A stretch of 64,000 nucleotides of DNA, from the NCBI GenBank assembly GCA_037200385.1, contig JBBCGL010000001.1:4417418-4481417 (forward strand). Reading direction: 5' to 3'. Under the pieces are notes generated by a model. The model did not search any database, was not told the origin of the DNA, and worked only from the letters and a program-made list of their open reading frames with translations. Both the position numbers and the translations under genes were made by a program. Numbering within the stretch: the first letter of the stretch is position 1; every line of letters begins with the position of its first letter. This document shows positions 42,775 through 51,071 of the stretch, one piece after another. Origin of the DNA: Rhizomicrobium sp. (GTDB lineage: Bacteria; Pseudomonadota; Alphaproteobacteria; Micropepsales; Micropepsaceae).

Positions 42775-43299
42775 ATGGACGGCGCAAGCCAGGATGAGCG
42801 GTATGTGAGCGCGGCGGCCGCCTTCGGCCCGGCGCTGGGCCGGCTGGCGCGCGCCTATGAAGCCGATCCGGACCAGCGGCGCGATCTGCTGCAAGACCTT
42901 CACCTCGCCCTGTGGCGCAGCCTGGCCACGTTCGACGGACGCTGTTCGCTGCGCACCTGGGTCTACCGCGTCGCCCACAACGCCGCGGCGTCCTACGTGC
43001 TGCAGCGCCGCCGGGCCAAGACCGCGGCGCTGACCAGTCTCGAAGACCTCGACCTGCCGGATGCAGCCGCCAGTCCCGAAGAGGCGATGGGCGAGCACCA
43101 GGCCCTCCAGCGCCTGATGGCGATCATCCGCGCCCTCAAGCCGCCCGACGCGCAGGTGATGCTGCTGTATCTCGAAGATCTCGATGCCGCCGCCATCGGG
43201 GAGATCACCGGCCTGTCGGCCGGCGCGGTGGCCAACAAGATCCACCGGATCAAGGCGGTGCTGGCGAAACGCTTTCACGACCGAGGAGCGAGCCGATGA
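42775..43299 (+). CDS. ECF-type RNA polymerase sigma factor
   Basis: The 174-residue protein has sigma region 2 (RRDLLQDLHLALWRSLATFD, LRTWVYRVAHNAAASYV) and region 4 with a helix-turn-helix (LEDLDAAAIGEITGLSAGAVANKIHR). It lacks regions 1 and 3, as ECF factors do. Its promoter region carries a TGAAA-N16-CGTCTA site. The stop overlaps the start of a membrane protein gene (ATGA), typical of a sigma factor co-transcribed with its membrane-bound partner. The signal it responds to is unknown. Confidence 0.9.
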   Translation: MDGASQDERYVSAAAAFGPALGRLARAYEADPDQRRDLLQDLHLALWRSLATFDGRCSLRTWVYRVAHNAAASYVLQRRRAKTAALTSLEDLDLPDAAASPEEAMGEHQALQRLMAIIRALKPPDAQVMLLYLEDLDAAAIGEITGLSAGAVANKIHRIKAVLAKRFHDRGASR

Positions 43300-43889
43300 G
43301 CGATTCTGCTTCTCAGGACGCAAAGACCCTCTGGCAGAACCAGGAGACGGAGTCCACCACCGTGACGCTCGACGACATCCGCAAGCGCGCCGGCCAATTC
43401 CAGCGGCGTGTCCGCAACCGCAACAGGCGCGAATATATCGCCAGCGCTGTCGTGATCGCCGCGTTCGGCGTCCTCGCCTGGCAGATGCCGGGCTGGATGA
43501 TGAAGCTCGGCAGCGTCCTGATCGTGACCGCCACGCTCTTCGTGGTGTGGCAGCTCCACCGGCGCGGCCGGGCGCAAACGGTACCGGACGGTGCCGCCGC
43601 GGGGCTGCTCGCGTTCCATCGCGAGGAATTGGTGCGCCAGCGGGAGATGCTCCGCACCGTGTGGCTCTGGTACCTGGCGCCGTTCGTGCCGGGCATGGCT
43701 CTGATCTTGCTCGCCCGCTATTTCCAGCTCCACACGCCGGGCCGCTCGCTGGCCGTGGATCACCTGATCATCGTCTTTGGTGCTATGATCATGGCGCTGG
43801 TCTTCGTCATCATCCTGCTCCTGAATCTGTGGGTCGCGGCCAGGCTGCAGAACCGTATCCACGAGTTGGACAGGCTGAAGGCCGAGTAG
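43296..43889 (+). CDS. Membrane protein partnered with the ECF sigma factor
   Basis: The 197-residue protein has a hydrophilic N-terminus of about 45 residues (with TLDDIRKRAGQFQRRVRNRN), two membrane helices at about 48-88, a charged stretch and two more helices at about 125-180. It overlaps the sigma gene by four bases. It has no recognisable zinc anti-sigma motif, yet its place and an N-terminal cytosolic segment fit a membrane anti-sigma factor or sensor. That role is inferred from context only. Confidence 0.75.
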   Translation: MSDSASQDAKTLWQNQETESTTVTLDDIRKRAGQFQRRVRNRNRREYIASAVVIAAFGVLAWQMPGWMMKLGSVLIVTATLFVVWQLHRRGRAQTVPDGAAAGLLAFHREELVRQREMLRTVWLWYLAPFVPGMALILLARYFQLHTPGRSLAVDHLIIVFGAMIMALVFVIILLLNLWVAARLQNRIHELDRLKAE

Positions 43890-43917
43890 TTTGAGCCGCG
43901 ACAGAGGAGGAATGCCC

Positions 43918-45546
43918 ATGCCGAAAATCCTTGCCGGTCTTGTGTTGTCGGGCCTCACGCTGTTTGCCGCCGGCGCGGCCGCGGCGGGTGTGCTGCCGGC
44001 GCGGGTCGACGACGCCGTCAAGGCGCGGATCGCGGCCGGACAATATCCGGCGCTGGTCATCGCCTATGTCGATCACGGCCGGACGCAGGTCGCGGCCTAT
44101 GGCACGCTGGGCGGCGGCAAGGCGCCCGATGGCGACACGGTGTTCGAGATCGGCTCGATCACCAAGACCTTCACCGCGACCATCCTCGCCGACGCGGTGA
44201 CACGCGGCACGCTCGGCCTCGATGCCAAGGTCGCGACGCTGCTGCCGGATTTCACGATCCCGACGCGCGGCGGCAAGGCCATCACCCTGGCCGACATCGC
44301 CACGCAGCATTCCGGCCTGCCGCGCCTGCCGGACAATTTCAATCCAGCCGATCCGAAAAATCCCTATGCCGATTACGGCGCCGCGCAGCTCAAGGCTTTT
44401 CTTGCGAGCTATGCGCTGCCGCGCGATCCCGGCGCGTCCTACGAATATTCCAATCTCGCTTTTGGCCTTCTCGGCTACGCCCTGGCGCAGAACGCCCACG
44501 CCGATTACCGCACGCTGCTCCGTCAGGTAGTGCTGGGGCCGCTCGGCATGCGCGATACCGACACTGAGACCTCTGCGGCGCAGGCCGCCCGCATGGCGCC
44601 GGGGCACGACATGCGGGGCGAGCCGCAACCGAACTGGGATTTGAGCGCGCTGGCCGGCGCCGGCGCCATCCGCAGCACGGGCAACGACATGCTGCGCTAT
44701 CTGCGCGCCAATATGGGCGAGGCTTCGCCGCTGTCGGCCGCGATGACGCTGGCCCACGCCGCGCGCACCGACGGCCCGCCCGGCGAGCGCATCGGCCTCG
44801 CCTGGATGACCCGCACGACCGGCGCCGGCCCGGTTGTCTGGCACAATGGCATGACCGGCGGCTATGCCGGCGTCATCGCCTTCACCGCCGACGGCACGCG
44901 CGGCATCGTGGTGCTGACCAATATGGCCGTCGAAGTCGAGGATCTGGCGTTCGCCGCGCTCGATCCTTCGGCGCCGCTCGCGCCGGCGCAAAAGTCCATC
45001 ACGCTCGCGCCCGCCGAACTGGAGCAATACACCGGCCGCTATCAGCTCGAGCCCAACTTCGTCCTGAATGTCGCGCCGCGCGACGGCCAGCTCTTCGCCC
45101 AGGCGACGGGGCAGGGGCCGTTCCCGCTCTATCCGACCGCGCGCAACGAGTTCGTCGCGCGCGTCGGCGGCATCTCCGTCAGCTTCACCCGTGACGCCCA
45201 GGGCCGCGTCGCCGGCCTGGTGCTGCACCAGAACGGCGACCGCATCGCGCCGCGCCTCCCCGACCCGCCGGTCGTGACCCTCGATGCGGCGACCCTCGCC
45301 GGCTATGTCGGCCGCTACCAGTTCGCCCCCGGGCGCGTGTTCGACGTGACGGTGCGGGACGGCGGCCTCTTCGTGCAGCTCACCGGCCAGCCGGCCCTGC
45401 CGGTTTTTCCCGCCGCCCGCGACAAGTTCTTCTATAAGGTGGTCGACGCGACCATCGATTTCGAGCGCGACGCATCGGGCGCGGTGGTCGCGCAGATACT
45501 GCATCAGAACGGCCGGGACGTGCGGGCGCCGCGCCTCGCGCCGTAA
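43918..45546 (+). CDS. Serine hydrolase of the beta-lactamase/PBP class C type
   Basis: The 542-residue exported protein has a signal peptide and a class C beta-lactamase/D-alanyl-D-alanine peptidase-like domain. SITK gives the nucleophile Ser and Lys, YSN the second motif and HNGMTGG the third. Two C-terminal beta-domains of about 90 residues each follow (ELEQYTGRYQLEPNFVLNV and TLAGYVGRYQFAPGRVFDV), a duplicated DUF3471-like lipocalin-type unit. I chose ATG 43918, seven bases after GGAGG. It may cut peptides, esters or cell wall; it is not a proven beta-lactamase. It follows the sigma operon by 28 bases. Confidence 0.88.
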   Translation: MPKILAGLVLSGLTLFAAGAAAAGVLPARVDDAVKARIAAGQYPALVIAYVDHGRTQVAAYGTLGGGKAPDGDTVFEIGSITKTFTATILADAVTRGTLGLDAKVATLLPDFTIPTRGGKAITLADIATQHSGLPRLPDNFNPADPKNPYADYGAAQLKAFLASYALPRDPGASYEYSNLAFGLLGYALAQNAHADYRTLLRQVVLGPLGMRDTDTETSAAQAARMAPGHDMRGEPQPNWDLSALAGAGAIRSTGNDMLRYLRANMGEASPLSAAMTLAHAARTDGPPGERIGLAWMTRTTGAGPVVWHNGMTGGYAGVIAFTADGTRGIVVLTNMAVEVEDLAFAALDPSAPLAPAQKSITLAPAELEQYTGRYQLEPNFVLNVAPRDGQLFAQATGQGPFPLYPTARNEFVARVGGISVSFTRDAQGRVAGLVLHQNGDRIAPRLPDPPVVTLDAATLAGYVGRYQFAPGRVFDVTVRDGGLFVQLTGQPALPVFPAARDKFFYKVVDATIDFERDASGAVVAQILHQNGRDVRAPRLAP

Positions 45547-45560
45547 CGGGAGAGCACCGC

Positions 45561-46406
45561 ATGCAAGGCAAGACGGTCGTCGTCACCGGCGGCACTTCGG
45601 GCATCGGCGAAGTCGCCGCCATCCGCTTGGCGGAGAAGGGCGCCCGCATCGTCCTGATCGCGCGCGACCGCGCCCGCACCGACGCGACGCTGGCGAAGCT
45701 GCGCGCCGCCAACCCGTCGGCGCAGCACGCGTCGCACCTCGCCGATCTCTCGGTGATCGCCGAGATGAAGCGGGTCGCGGGCGAGGTCGCGGCCGCCGAG
45801 CCGCGCATCGACGTGCTGGTCAACAATGCCGGCGCGGTGTTCCTGTCGCGCAAGCTCAGCGCCGACGGCCTGGAGATGACCTTCGCCACCAACCACATGG
45901 CCTATTTCGTGGTGACCAACATCCTGCTGCCCAATCTCAAGGCGACGCCGGGCGCCCGCATCGTCTCGACCGCGTCCGACGCGCACAAGGCCGGCAAGCT
46001 CGACTTCGACGATCTGCAGCTGGAAAAGGGCTTCGGCGTCGGGCGCGCCTATGGTACGTCGAAGCTCTGCAACATCCTCTTTACGCGGGAGTTGGCGAAG
46101 CGCCTCGACGGCAGCGGCGTCACGGCGAACTGCCTGCATCCCGGCTTCGTCGGCACCCGCTTCGGCCTCAACAACGCCAACAACGTTTTCATGAAGGGCC
46201 TGCAGCGCGTCATCATGCTTTTCGGCATCTCGCCGGAGGAGGGCGCCAAGACCATCATCCATCTCGCGTCGTCGCCCGACGTCGCGACGATCAGCGGCAA
46301 GTATTTCTACAAGTGCAAGATCGACGAGCCGACCGCCGCGGCGCAGGACGACGCGACGGCCGCGCGCCTGTGGGAGGTCTCGCGCCAACTGTCGGGCGTG
46401 GGGTGA
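45561..46406 (+). CDS. Short-chain dehydrogenase/reductase
   Basis: The 281-residue SDR has the cofactor motif TGGTSGIGEVAA, NNAG near 90 and the catalytic YGTSK. The pattern, with FATNHMAYFVVTNILLPNL and RIVSTASDAHKAG, is that of retinol-dehydrogenase-like SDRs. The substrate is unknown. It lies 14 bases after the serine hydrolase gene and probably shares its transcript. Its stop overlaps the start of a broken gene. Confidence 0.88.
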   Translation: MQGKTVVVTGGTSGIGEVAAIRLAEKGARIVLIARDRARTDATLAKLRAANPSAQHASHLADLSVIAEMKRVAGEVAAAEPRIDVLVNNAGAVFLSRKLSADGLEMTFATNHMAYFVVTNILLPNLKATPGARIVSTASDAHKAGKLDFDDLQLEKGFGVGRAYGTSKLCNILFTRELAKRLDGSGVTANCLHPGFVGTRFGLNNANNVFMKGLQRVIMLFGISPEEGAKTIIHLASSPDVATISGKYFYKCKIDEPTAAAQDDATAARLWEVSRQLSGVG

Positions 46407-46559
46407 TGGACAAGTCCGCCGCAAGGAACTGGTGCGCGCCTATGCCGAGCGCAAGCAGGTGCCCGGCGTCTTCGCCGTGCGCGCGCCGGGCGCGGCGTGG
46501 ACCGGCACCACGCGCAACCTCGCTACGGCGCAGAAGCTGCAGGGGCAGAACACACCCTT
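46406..46559 (+). pseudogene. Truncated, frameshifted GIY-YIG-like gene remnant
   Basis: The remnant starts at ATG 46406, overlapping the SDR stop. After codon 4 one base appears to be missing (AAGTCCGCCGCAAG where AAGTCCCGCCGCAAG is expected). In the shifted frame the sequence reads RRKELVRAYAERKQVPGVFAVRAPGAAW, then TGTTRNLATAQ. This resembles the start of the small GIY-YIG nuclease-like proteins of alphaproteobacteria, which run to about 110 residues. It stops after about 45 codons where a family C repeat begins at 46560; the rest of the gene is missing. The family call is from memory. Confidence 0.6.
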
Positions 46560-46730
46560 GTCATCCCCGGCGAACATCGCGCGCTTGCGCGCGATGTGAG
46601 GGGACTGCGTAGCGACAGCGTACGCAGACCCAGGCGGCAAACACCGTCACGGTCTTTCCCGCCTGGGTCTGCGTACGCTGTCGCTACGCAGTCCCCTCAC
46701 GCCGCTGCGCATCGCTCAGCCGGGGATGAC
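46560..46730. repeat. Palindromic repeat family C, copy 3, with 40-bp perfect arms
   Basis: Outer ends are GTCATCCCCGGCGAACATCG and CAGCCGGGGATGAC. Inside are perfect 40-bp inverted arms, 46598-46637 and 46659-46698, around a 21-base loop; they contain ACTGCGTAGCGACAGCGTAC. The right end is followed by a 22-bp tandem repeat (46719-46740 and 46741-46762, one mismatch). It separates the GIY-YIG remnant from the convergent purN gene. Confidence 0.9.
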
Positions 46731-46762
46731 AACGGAGTTTGCCGGGGATGACAGCGGAGTTT

Positions 46763-47374
46763 TCAAAGCGTGACCGCCCGCCCATCGCGCAGCACCACCC
46801 GCCCCGCCGCCACGTCGCGCAGCGCCTGCGGATAGATCCGGTGCTCTTCGACCTGCACCCGCGCGCCGAGCGTCTCCACCGTGTCGCCCGGCAGCACCGG
46901 CACGCGCGCCTGCGCGACGATCGGGCCGCTGTCGAGCTCCGCCACCACGAAATGCACGGTGCAGCCGCTTTCCGGAACGCCGGCCGCCAGCACCTGCTGA
47001 TGCACTCTTATCCCCTTGAACGCCGGCAGCAGCGAGGGATGGATGTTGAGCAACCGCCCTTCCCATTTGCGCGTGAAGCCGTCCGAATGGATGCGCATGA
47101 AGCCGGCCTCGCAGACCAGCGCGATGCCCGCCGCCGTCAGCGCCTCGTCGATCGCCATGTCGAACGCTTCGCGGCCGGCGAACCCCTTGTGCGAGAGGAT
47201 CGTCACCGGCACGCCCGCCGCGCGCGCCTTCTCGACGCCCGCGGCGCTCTCGACATTCGAGATCACCAGCGCGACCTGCGCCGGAAAACCCGGGGCGCGC
47301 GCCGCCTCGATCAACGCCATCATGTTCGAGCCGTTGCCGGAGATCAGGATGGCGGTGGGTTTCTTCGGCGTCAC
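46763..47374 (-). CDS. purN: Phosphoribosylglycinamide formyltransferase
   Basis: PurN transfers formyl from 10-formyltetrahydrofolate to GAR in purine synthesis. The 203-residue protein has ILISGNGSNMMALIEAA near the start, and the catalytic HPSLLPAFKG and VHFVVAELDSGPI. The start is GTG at 47374; the longer open frame to 47680 runs antisense into purM and is rejected. The order purM-purN is normal, with a family D repeat in the gap. Confidence 0.95.
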   Translation of the reverse strand: MTPKKPTAILISGNGSNMMALIEAARAPGFPAQVALVISNVESAAGVEKARAAGVPVTILSHKGFAGREAFDMAIDEALTAAGIALVCEAGFMRIHSDGFTRKWEGRLLNIHPSLLPAFKGIRVHQQVLAAGVPESGCTVHFVVAELDSGPIVAQARVPVLPGDTVETLGARVQVEEHRIYPQALRDVAAGRVVLRDGRAVTL

Positions 47375-47382
47375 GAGCGGCT

Positions 47383-47433
47383 TCCCCCCACCCGAAAGGC
47401 GCCTTTCACCTTCCTCTTGCGGGGAGGCCGCGC
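47383..47433. repeat. Palindromic repeat family D, copy 5
   Basis: CCCCCCACCC, then the perfect palindrome GAAAGGCGCCTTTC (47394-47407), then CTCTTGCGGGGAGG. It occupies most of the 68-base gap between purM and purN. Confidence 0.7.
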
Positions 47434-47442
47434 GCACGACAC

Positions 47443-48516
47443 TCACAGCTTCAGCGCACCCGAATAAACCACCTTCGCCTCGCCGTCGCCGCGCACCAGG
47501 GCGCCGATGCGCCAGGCCTGCTCGCCGGCTTCCTGGAACGCGTCGATCACATGCCCCGACTGCTCCGCCGCGACGATCGCGATGAAGCCGAGCCCGCAAT
47601 TGAAGGTGCGCAGCATCTCGCGCTCCGCGATCCCCGCCTGCTTCGCCAGCCAGCCGAACACCGGCGGCGGCGTCCAGCACGACAGGTCGATCTGCGCGTC
47701 CAGCCCCTCGGGCAGGGCGCGCGGCAGATTCTCGGTGATCCCGCCGCCCGTGATGTGCGCGAAACCCTTCACGCCGCCGGTGCGGATCGCGGCCAGCCCG
47801 CTCTTGATATAGAGCCGCGTCGGCCCCAGCAGCGCCTCGCCCAGGCTGTGCGCGGCGTCGAACGGCGCCGGCGCATCATAGGAGAGCCCCGCATCGCCCA
47901 CGACGCGCCGCACCAGCGAATAGCCGTTCGAATGCACCCCGCTCGACGCGATGCCGATCACCACGTCGCCTTCTTTCATCGCCTTGAGGTTGGGCAGCAC
48001 ATGGCCGCGCTCCACCGCGCCGACGGAAAATCCCGCGAGGTCGAAATCGCCCTTGGCATAGAGCCCGGGCATCTCCGCCGTCTCGCCGCCGATCAGCGCG
48101 CAGCCCGATTCCGTGCAGGCCCGCGCGATCCCCTCGATCACCACCGCCGCGTCGTCGACATTGAGCTTGCCGGTCGCGTAATAGTCGAGGAAGAACAGCG
48201 GTTCGGCGCCCTGCACCACGAGGTCGTTGACGCACATCGCGACCAGGTCCTGGCCGATCCCCGCGAACAGGCCGGTGTCGATCGCGATCTTCAGCTTGGT
48301 TCCCACCCCGTCGGTCGCCGCGACCAGCACCGGATCCTTGAATCCGGCCGCCTTCAGGTCGAACAGCCCGCCGAACCCGCCGAGATCCGCATCCGCGCCC
48401 GGCCGCCGCGTCGCTTTCGCCGCTGGAGCGATTCGCGCCACCAGCGCCTCGCCGGCATCGATATCGACGCCCGCGTCCCGGTAGGTCAGACCGTTGCGGC
48501 CGGGTTTGTCGCTCAT
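47443..48516 (-). CDS. purM: Phosphoribosylformylglycinamidine cyclo-ligase
   Basis: PurM closes FGAM to AIR with ATP in purine synthesis. The 357-residue protein starts [17 protein letters not shown] and has [43 protein letters not shown] and [15 protein letters not shown], all conserved. The ATG at 48516 gives the family N-terminus. It is divergent from the DUF2066 gene, with a 162-base gap that should hold both promoters. Confidence 0.97.
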   Translation of the reverse strand: MSDKPGRNGLTYRDAGVDIDAGEALVARIAPAAKATRRPGADADLGGFGGLFDLKAAGFKDPVLVAATDGVGTKLKIAIDTGLFAGIGQDLVAMCVNDLVVQGAEPLFFLDYYATGKLNVDDAAVVIEGIARACTESGCALIGGETAEMPGLYAKGDFDLAGFSVGAVERGHVLPNLKAMKEGDVVIGIASSGVHSNGYSLVRRVVGDAGLSYDAPAPFDAAHSLGEALLGPTRLYIKSGLAAIRTGGVKGFAHITGGGITENLPRALPEGLDAQIDLSCWTPPPVFGWLAKQAGIAEREMLRTFNCGLGFIAIVAAEQSGHVIDAFQEAGEQAWRIGALVRGDGEAKVVYSGALKL

Positions 48517-48678
48517 CTTGAATCGCCGCCGGAAATCTGCCGCCCCGTTTACGGCAAGCGCTCCGCTTCTCGCAAGGCACGGCCAGGGCGCCGTGCCTTT
48601 GCCGCTTTTATGCGCTAGTGAGCGCTTCCGTGGGCAGGGCCCGCGCTTTATACTCTGGACGGGCAATCAAGGTTCCAA

Positions 48679-49800
48679 ATGTCACAGGGTTTCACCCGGC
48701 TCGCTTCCGCCTTGGCGCTGGCCGTCCTTTTCGTCGTGCCCGCGGCTGCCGGAGCCGCCGATCCGACCTATACGGTCAGCGGCATCCATGTCGACGCGAC
48801 CGGCGCCTCCGCGACGGTGGCCCAGACCACCGCCATCGCCCAAGGCCGCCCGCGCGCCTGGGACGTCCTCTTCAAGCGGATCGCCAAGCAGTCCGATTGG
48901 GCCAAGCAGCCCAGGCTCGATGCCGATGCGCTTGCCCGTCTCGCGCGCGGCTTCACCGTCACGCATGAGAAGCGCTCGACCACCCGCTACGTCGCCGACG
49001 TGACCTATATCTTCAGCCCGGAGGCCGTGGCCCGGGTCATGGCGACCGTCTCGCCGTCCTATCGTCTCGCCGTCGGCGGCCGCCGCATCCTGCTGATCCC
49101 GATGTCGCCGAATTTCGACCGCGCCTCGCCCTGGTCGAGCGCCTTCTCCAGCCCGCGCTTCACCGGCACGGCGGTGCCGTTCGCGGTGCCGACGGGCGAT
49201 GCGCCCGACGTGAAGGCGCTGGGCCGGCTGCAATTCGACGCGACCAACTGGGCCGACGTCCAGATCGTCGCCGCCCGCATCCACGCGACGGAAGCGGTGC
49301 TGGTGCTGGCGATCCCGCTGACCAGGGGCGGGACCTCGATCACCGACAAGATGACCGGCAAGGTGCAGGTCTGGCTCAAGCGCATCGGCGTGGCCGAGAC
49401 CCCGATGAAGACCTCGGTCGACGTGCCGCTGGTCAAGAACCCGGCGCAGACCTATCCGCTCGCCGCCGATGCCGCGGTGCATGCGATCGAGGAGATGTAC
49501 CGCCAGAAGCCCGCGATCGATTTCGGGCCGCGCGGCGTGCTCACCGCCGATGTCCATATCGACTCGCTGCAGCAATGGACCGCCATCCAGGCGTCCTTCG
49601 CGCCGGTCGCCAACGTCCTGGGCGTGCAGGTCCAGGCAATGGACATCGGCCTGGTCCACATCACGCTGACCTATCAGGGCTCGACCGACCAGCTCGCCGC
49701 CGCGCTGGCGCCGGTCGGCGTCGCGCTGACGAAGACCGGCGATAGCTGGGAGATGGCGTATGCGCCGCCGCCCCGGCCGACCGCCTCGGCCTCGCCGTGA
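48679..49800 (+). CDS. DUF2066 exported protein
   Basis: The 373-residue protein has a signal peptide (SRLASALALAVLFVVPAAAG type, cleavage near residue 26) and the DUF2066 layout: GRPRAWDVLFKRIAKQSDW, YVADVTYIFSPEAV, RILLIPMSPN. The function is unknown in the family, though it is widely linked to purM, pgsA and hda. It overlaps the next gene by four bases. A periplasmic place is likely. Confidence 0.87.
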   Translation: MSQGFTRLASALALAVLFVVPAAAGAADPTYTVSGIHVDATGASATVAQTTAIAQGRPRAWDVLFKRIAKQSDWAKQPRLDADALARLARGFTVTHEKRSTTRYVADVTYIFSPEAVARVMATVSPSYRLAVGGRRILLIPMSPNFDRASPWSSAFSSPRFTGTAVPFAVPTGDAPDVKALGRLQFDATNWADVQIVAARIHATEAVLVLAIPLTRGGTSITDKMTGKVQVWLKRIGVAETPMKTSVDVPLVKNPAQTYPLAADAAVHAIEEMYRQKPAIDFGPRGVLTADVHIDSLQQWTAIQASFAPVANVLGVQVQAMDIGLVHITLTYQGSTDQLAAALAPVGVALTKTGDSWEMAYAPPPRPTASASP

Positions 49801-50357
49801 CCGGCCTGCTGCGTCACTTCCCCAATTTCCTGACGGCGGTCCGCATCGTTCTGGCGCCGCTCACCGCTTGGCTGGTGCTGCACGATTACGATCTCGCCGC
49901 GCTGTTCGTCTTCGCCTTCGCGGGCGGCAGCGACGCGCTGGACGGCTTCCTCGCGCGCCGCTACGGCCTGGTCTCGCGCTTCGGCGAATATCTCGATCCC
50001 GCCGCCGACAAGCTGCTGATGCTCGCCTGCTTCGTCACCCTCACCATGATCGGCGCCACGCCGCTCTGGCTGACCGCGATGGTGATCGGCCGGGACATCG
50101 CGATCGTGCTGGGTGTCGGTATCGCCCGGCTGCTCTCCCTGCCCGTGAAGATGGAGCCCCTCGCCGTCGGCAAGGCGAGCACCATCGTGCAGGTCGGCTA
50201 TATCGGCCTGGTGCTGCTGCTGCTGACGGTGAAGTCGGACATGCGCGTGCTGGTCGAGGCGGCCGGCATCATCGCCGCCGGCTTCACCCTGATGTCGTGG
50301 TTCTCCTACGGCCAGCTCCTGCTGAAGGCCTTCCTCCTCGGCCGCCGCCCGGCCTGA
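49797..50357 (+). CDS. CDP-alcohol phosphatidyltransferase (PgsA-like)
   Basis: The 186-residue membrane enzyme has the family motif DALDGFLARRYGLVSRFGEYLDPAADK, split here as DALDGFLARR and GEYLDPAADK, with four Asp that bind metal. It moves a CDP-linked phosphatidyl group to an alcohol such as glycerol-3-phosphate. The GTG at 49797 overlaps the DUF2066 stop (GTGA). The close linkage to hda is typical in alphaproteobacteria. The exact alcohol is inferred, not shown. Confidence 0.88.
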   Translation: MTGLLRHFPNFLTAVRIVLAPLTAWLVLHDYDLAALFVFAFAGGSDALDGFLARRYGLVSRFGEYLDPAADKLLMLACFVTLTMIGATPLWLTAMVIGRDIAIVLGVGIARLLSLPVKMEPLAVGKASTIVQVGYIGLVLLLLTVKSDMRVLVEAAGIIAAGFTLMSWFSYGQLLLKAFLLGRRPA

Positions 50358-50363
50358 CCGTCC

Positions 50364-51017
50364 TTGGCGTCCCAGCTTCCCCTTCCGCTCGCGACGCCGC
50401 CGGCCCTCGGCCGTGCCGATTTCATCGTCGCGCCGGCCAATGCGGAGGCGGTCGCCTTCATCGACTCCTTCCCGCGCTGGACCGCCCCGGCCGCGGCGCT
50501 CTATGGCCCCCCCGGCTCGGGCAAGTCGCATCTGGCCGGCATCTGGGCCAAGGCGGCCGGCGCCCTGGTCCTCGCCGCGCCAGGCCTGACCAAGACCGCG
50601 GCGGCCGCGCTGGAACCCGGCCGCGCCGTGCTGGCCGAGGACGTGGCGCCCGGCCTGGACGAGGACGCCCTGTTCGCCCTGTTCCAGCACCCCGGCCCGC
50701 TGCTCCTCACCGCCAAGGAGCCGCCCGCCGCCTGGCCGGCCGCGCTGCCGGACCTCAAATCCCGCTTCGCCGCCCTGCTGGCCTTCCCGCTCTGGGCTCC
50801 TGACGACGCGCTCTTGACCGCCCTGACCCGCAAATTGTTCACGGACCGGCAACTCGCCGTGCCCGATCCTGTGATCGTGAGAATCCTGAACTCCGTCGAG
50901 CGGTCGCCCGCCGCCGTCCGCGACTTCGTCGCCCGGGCCGATGCCCGCGCCCTGGCGGAAAAGCGCCCGGTCACGGTTTCGCTGGTCGGCGACCTCTTGG
51001 CCGAGGGCCTGTCATGA
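50364..51017 (+). CDS. hda: DnaA-like regulatory inactivation protein Hda
   Basis: Hda works with the loaded DNA clamp to make DnaA hydrolyse ATP, so that replication starts once per cycle. The 217-residue protein is a DnaA-type AAA+ domain without the DNA-binding domain: LYGPPGSGKSHLAG (Walker A), then LLLTAKEPPAAW and FAALLAFPLWAPDD. The start is TTG at 50364, six bases after the previous stop. A clamp-binding motif near the N-terminus (SQLPLPL) fits the QLPL clamp motif. Confidence 0.93.
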   Translation: MASQLPLPLATPPALGRADFIVAPANAEAVAFIDSFPRWTAPAAALYGPPGSGKSHLAGIWAKAAGALVLAAPGLTKTAAAALEPGRAVLAEDVAPGLDEDALFALFQHPGPLLLTAKEPPAAWPAALPDLKSRFAALLAFPLWAPDDALLTALTRKLFTDRQLAVPDPVIVRILNSVERSPAAVRDFVARADARALAEKRPVTVSLVGDLLAEGLS

Positions 51018-51071
51018 TAAGGTTGCGCGGCAGCATTAGGCTGCAGCCCGGCGGGAAGCGGTAACCATCTG

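Noticed and set aside
41146-43323. A 725-codon minus-strand frame
   Set aside because: It covers ndk and the sigma gene antisense and the ABC-F gene out of frame; no motifs.
46560-46762. Insertion sequence at the family C element
   Set aside because: There is no transposase frame; the element is too short and consists only of inverted repeats.
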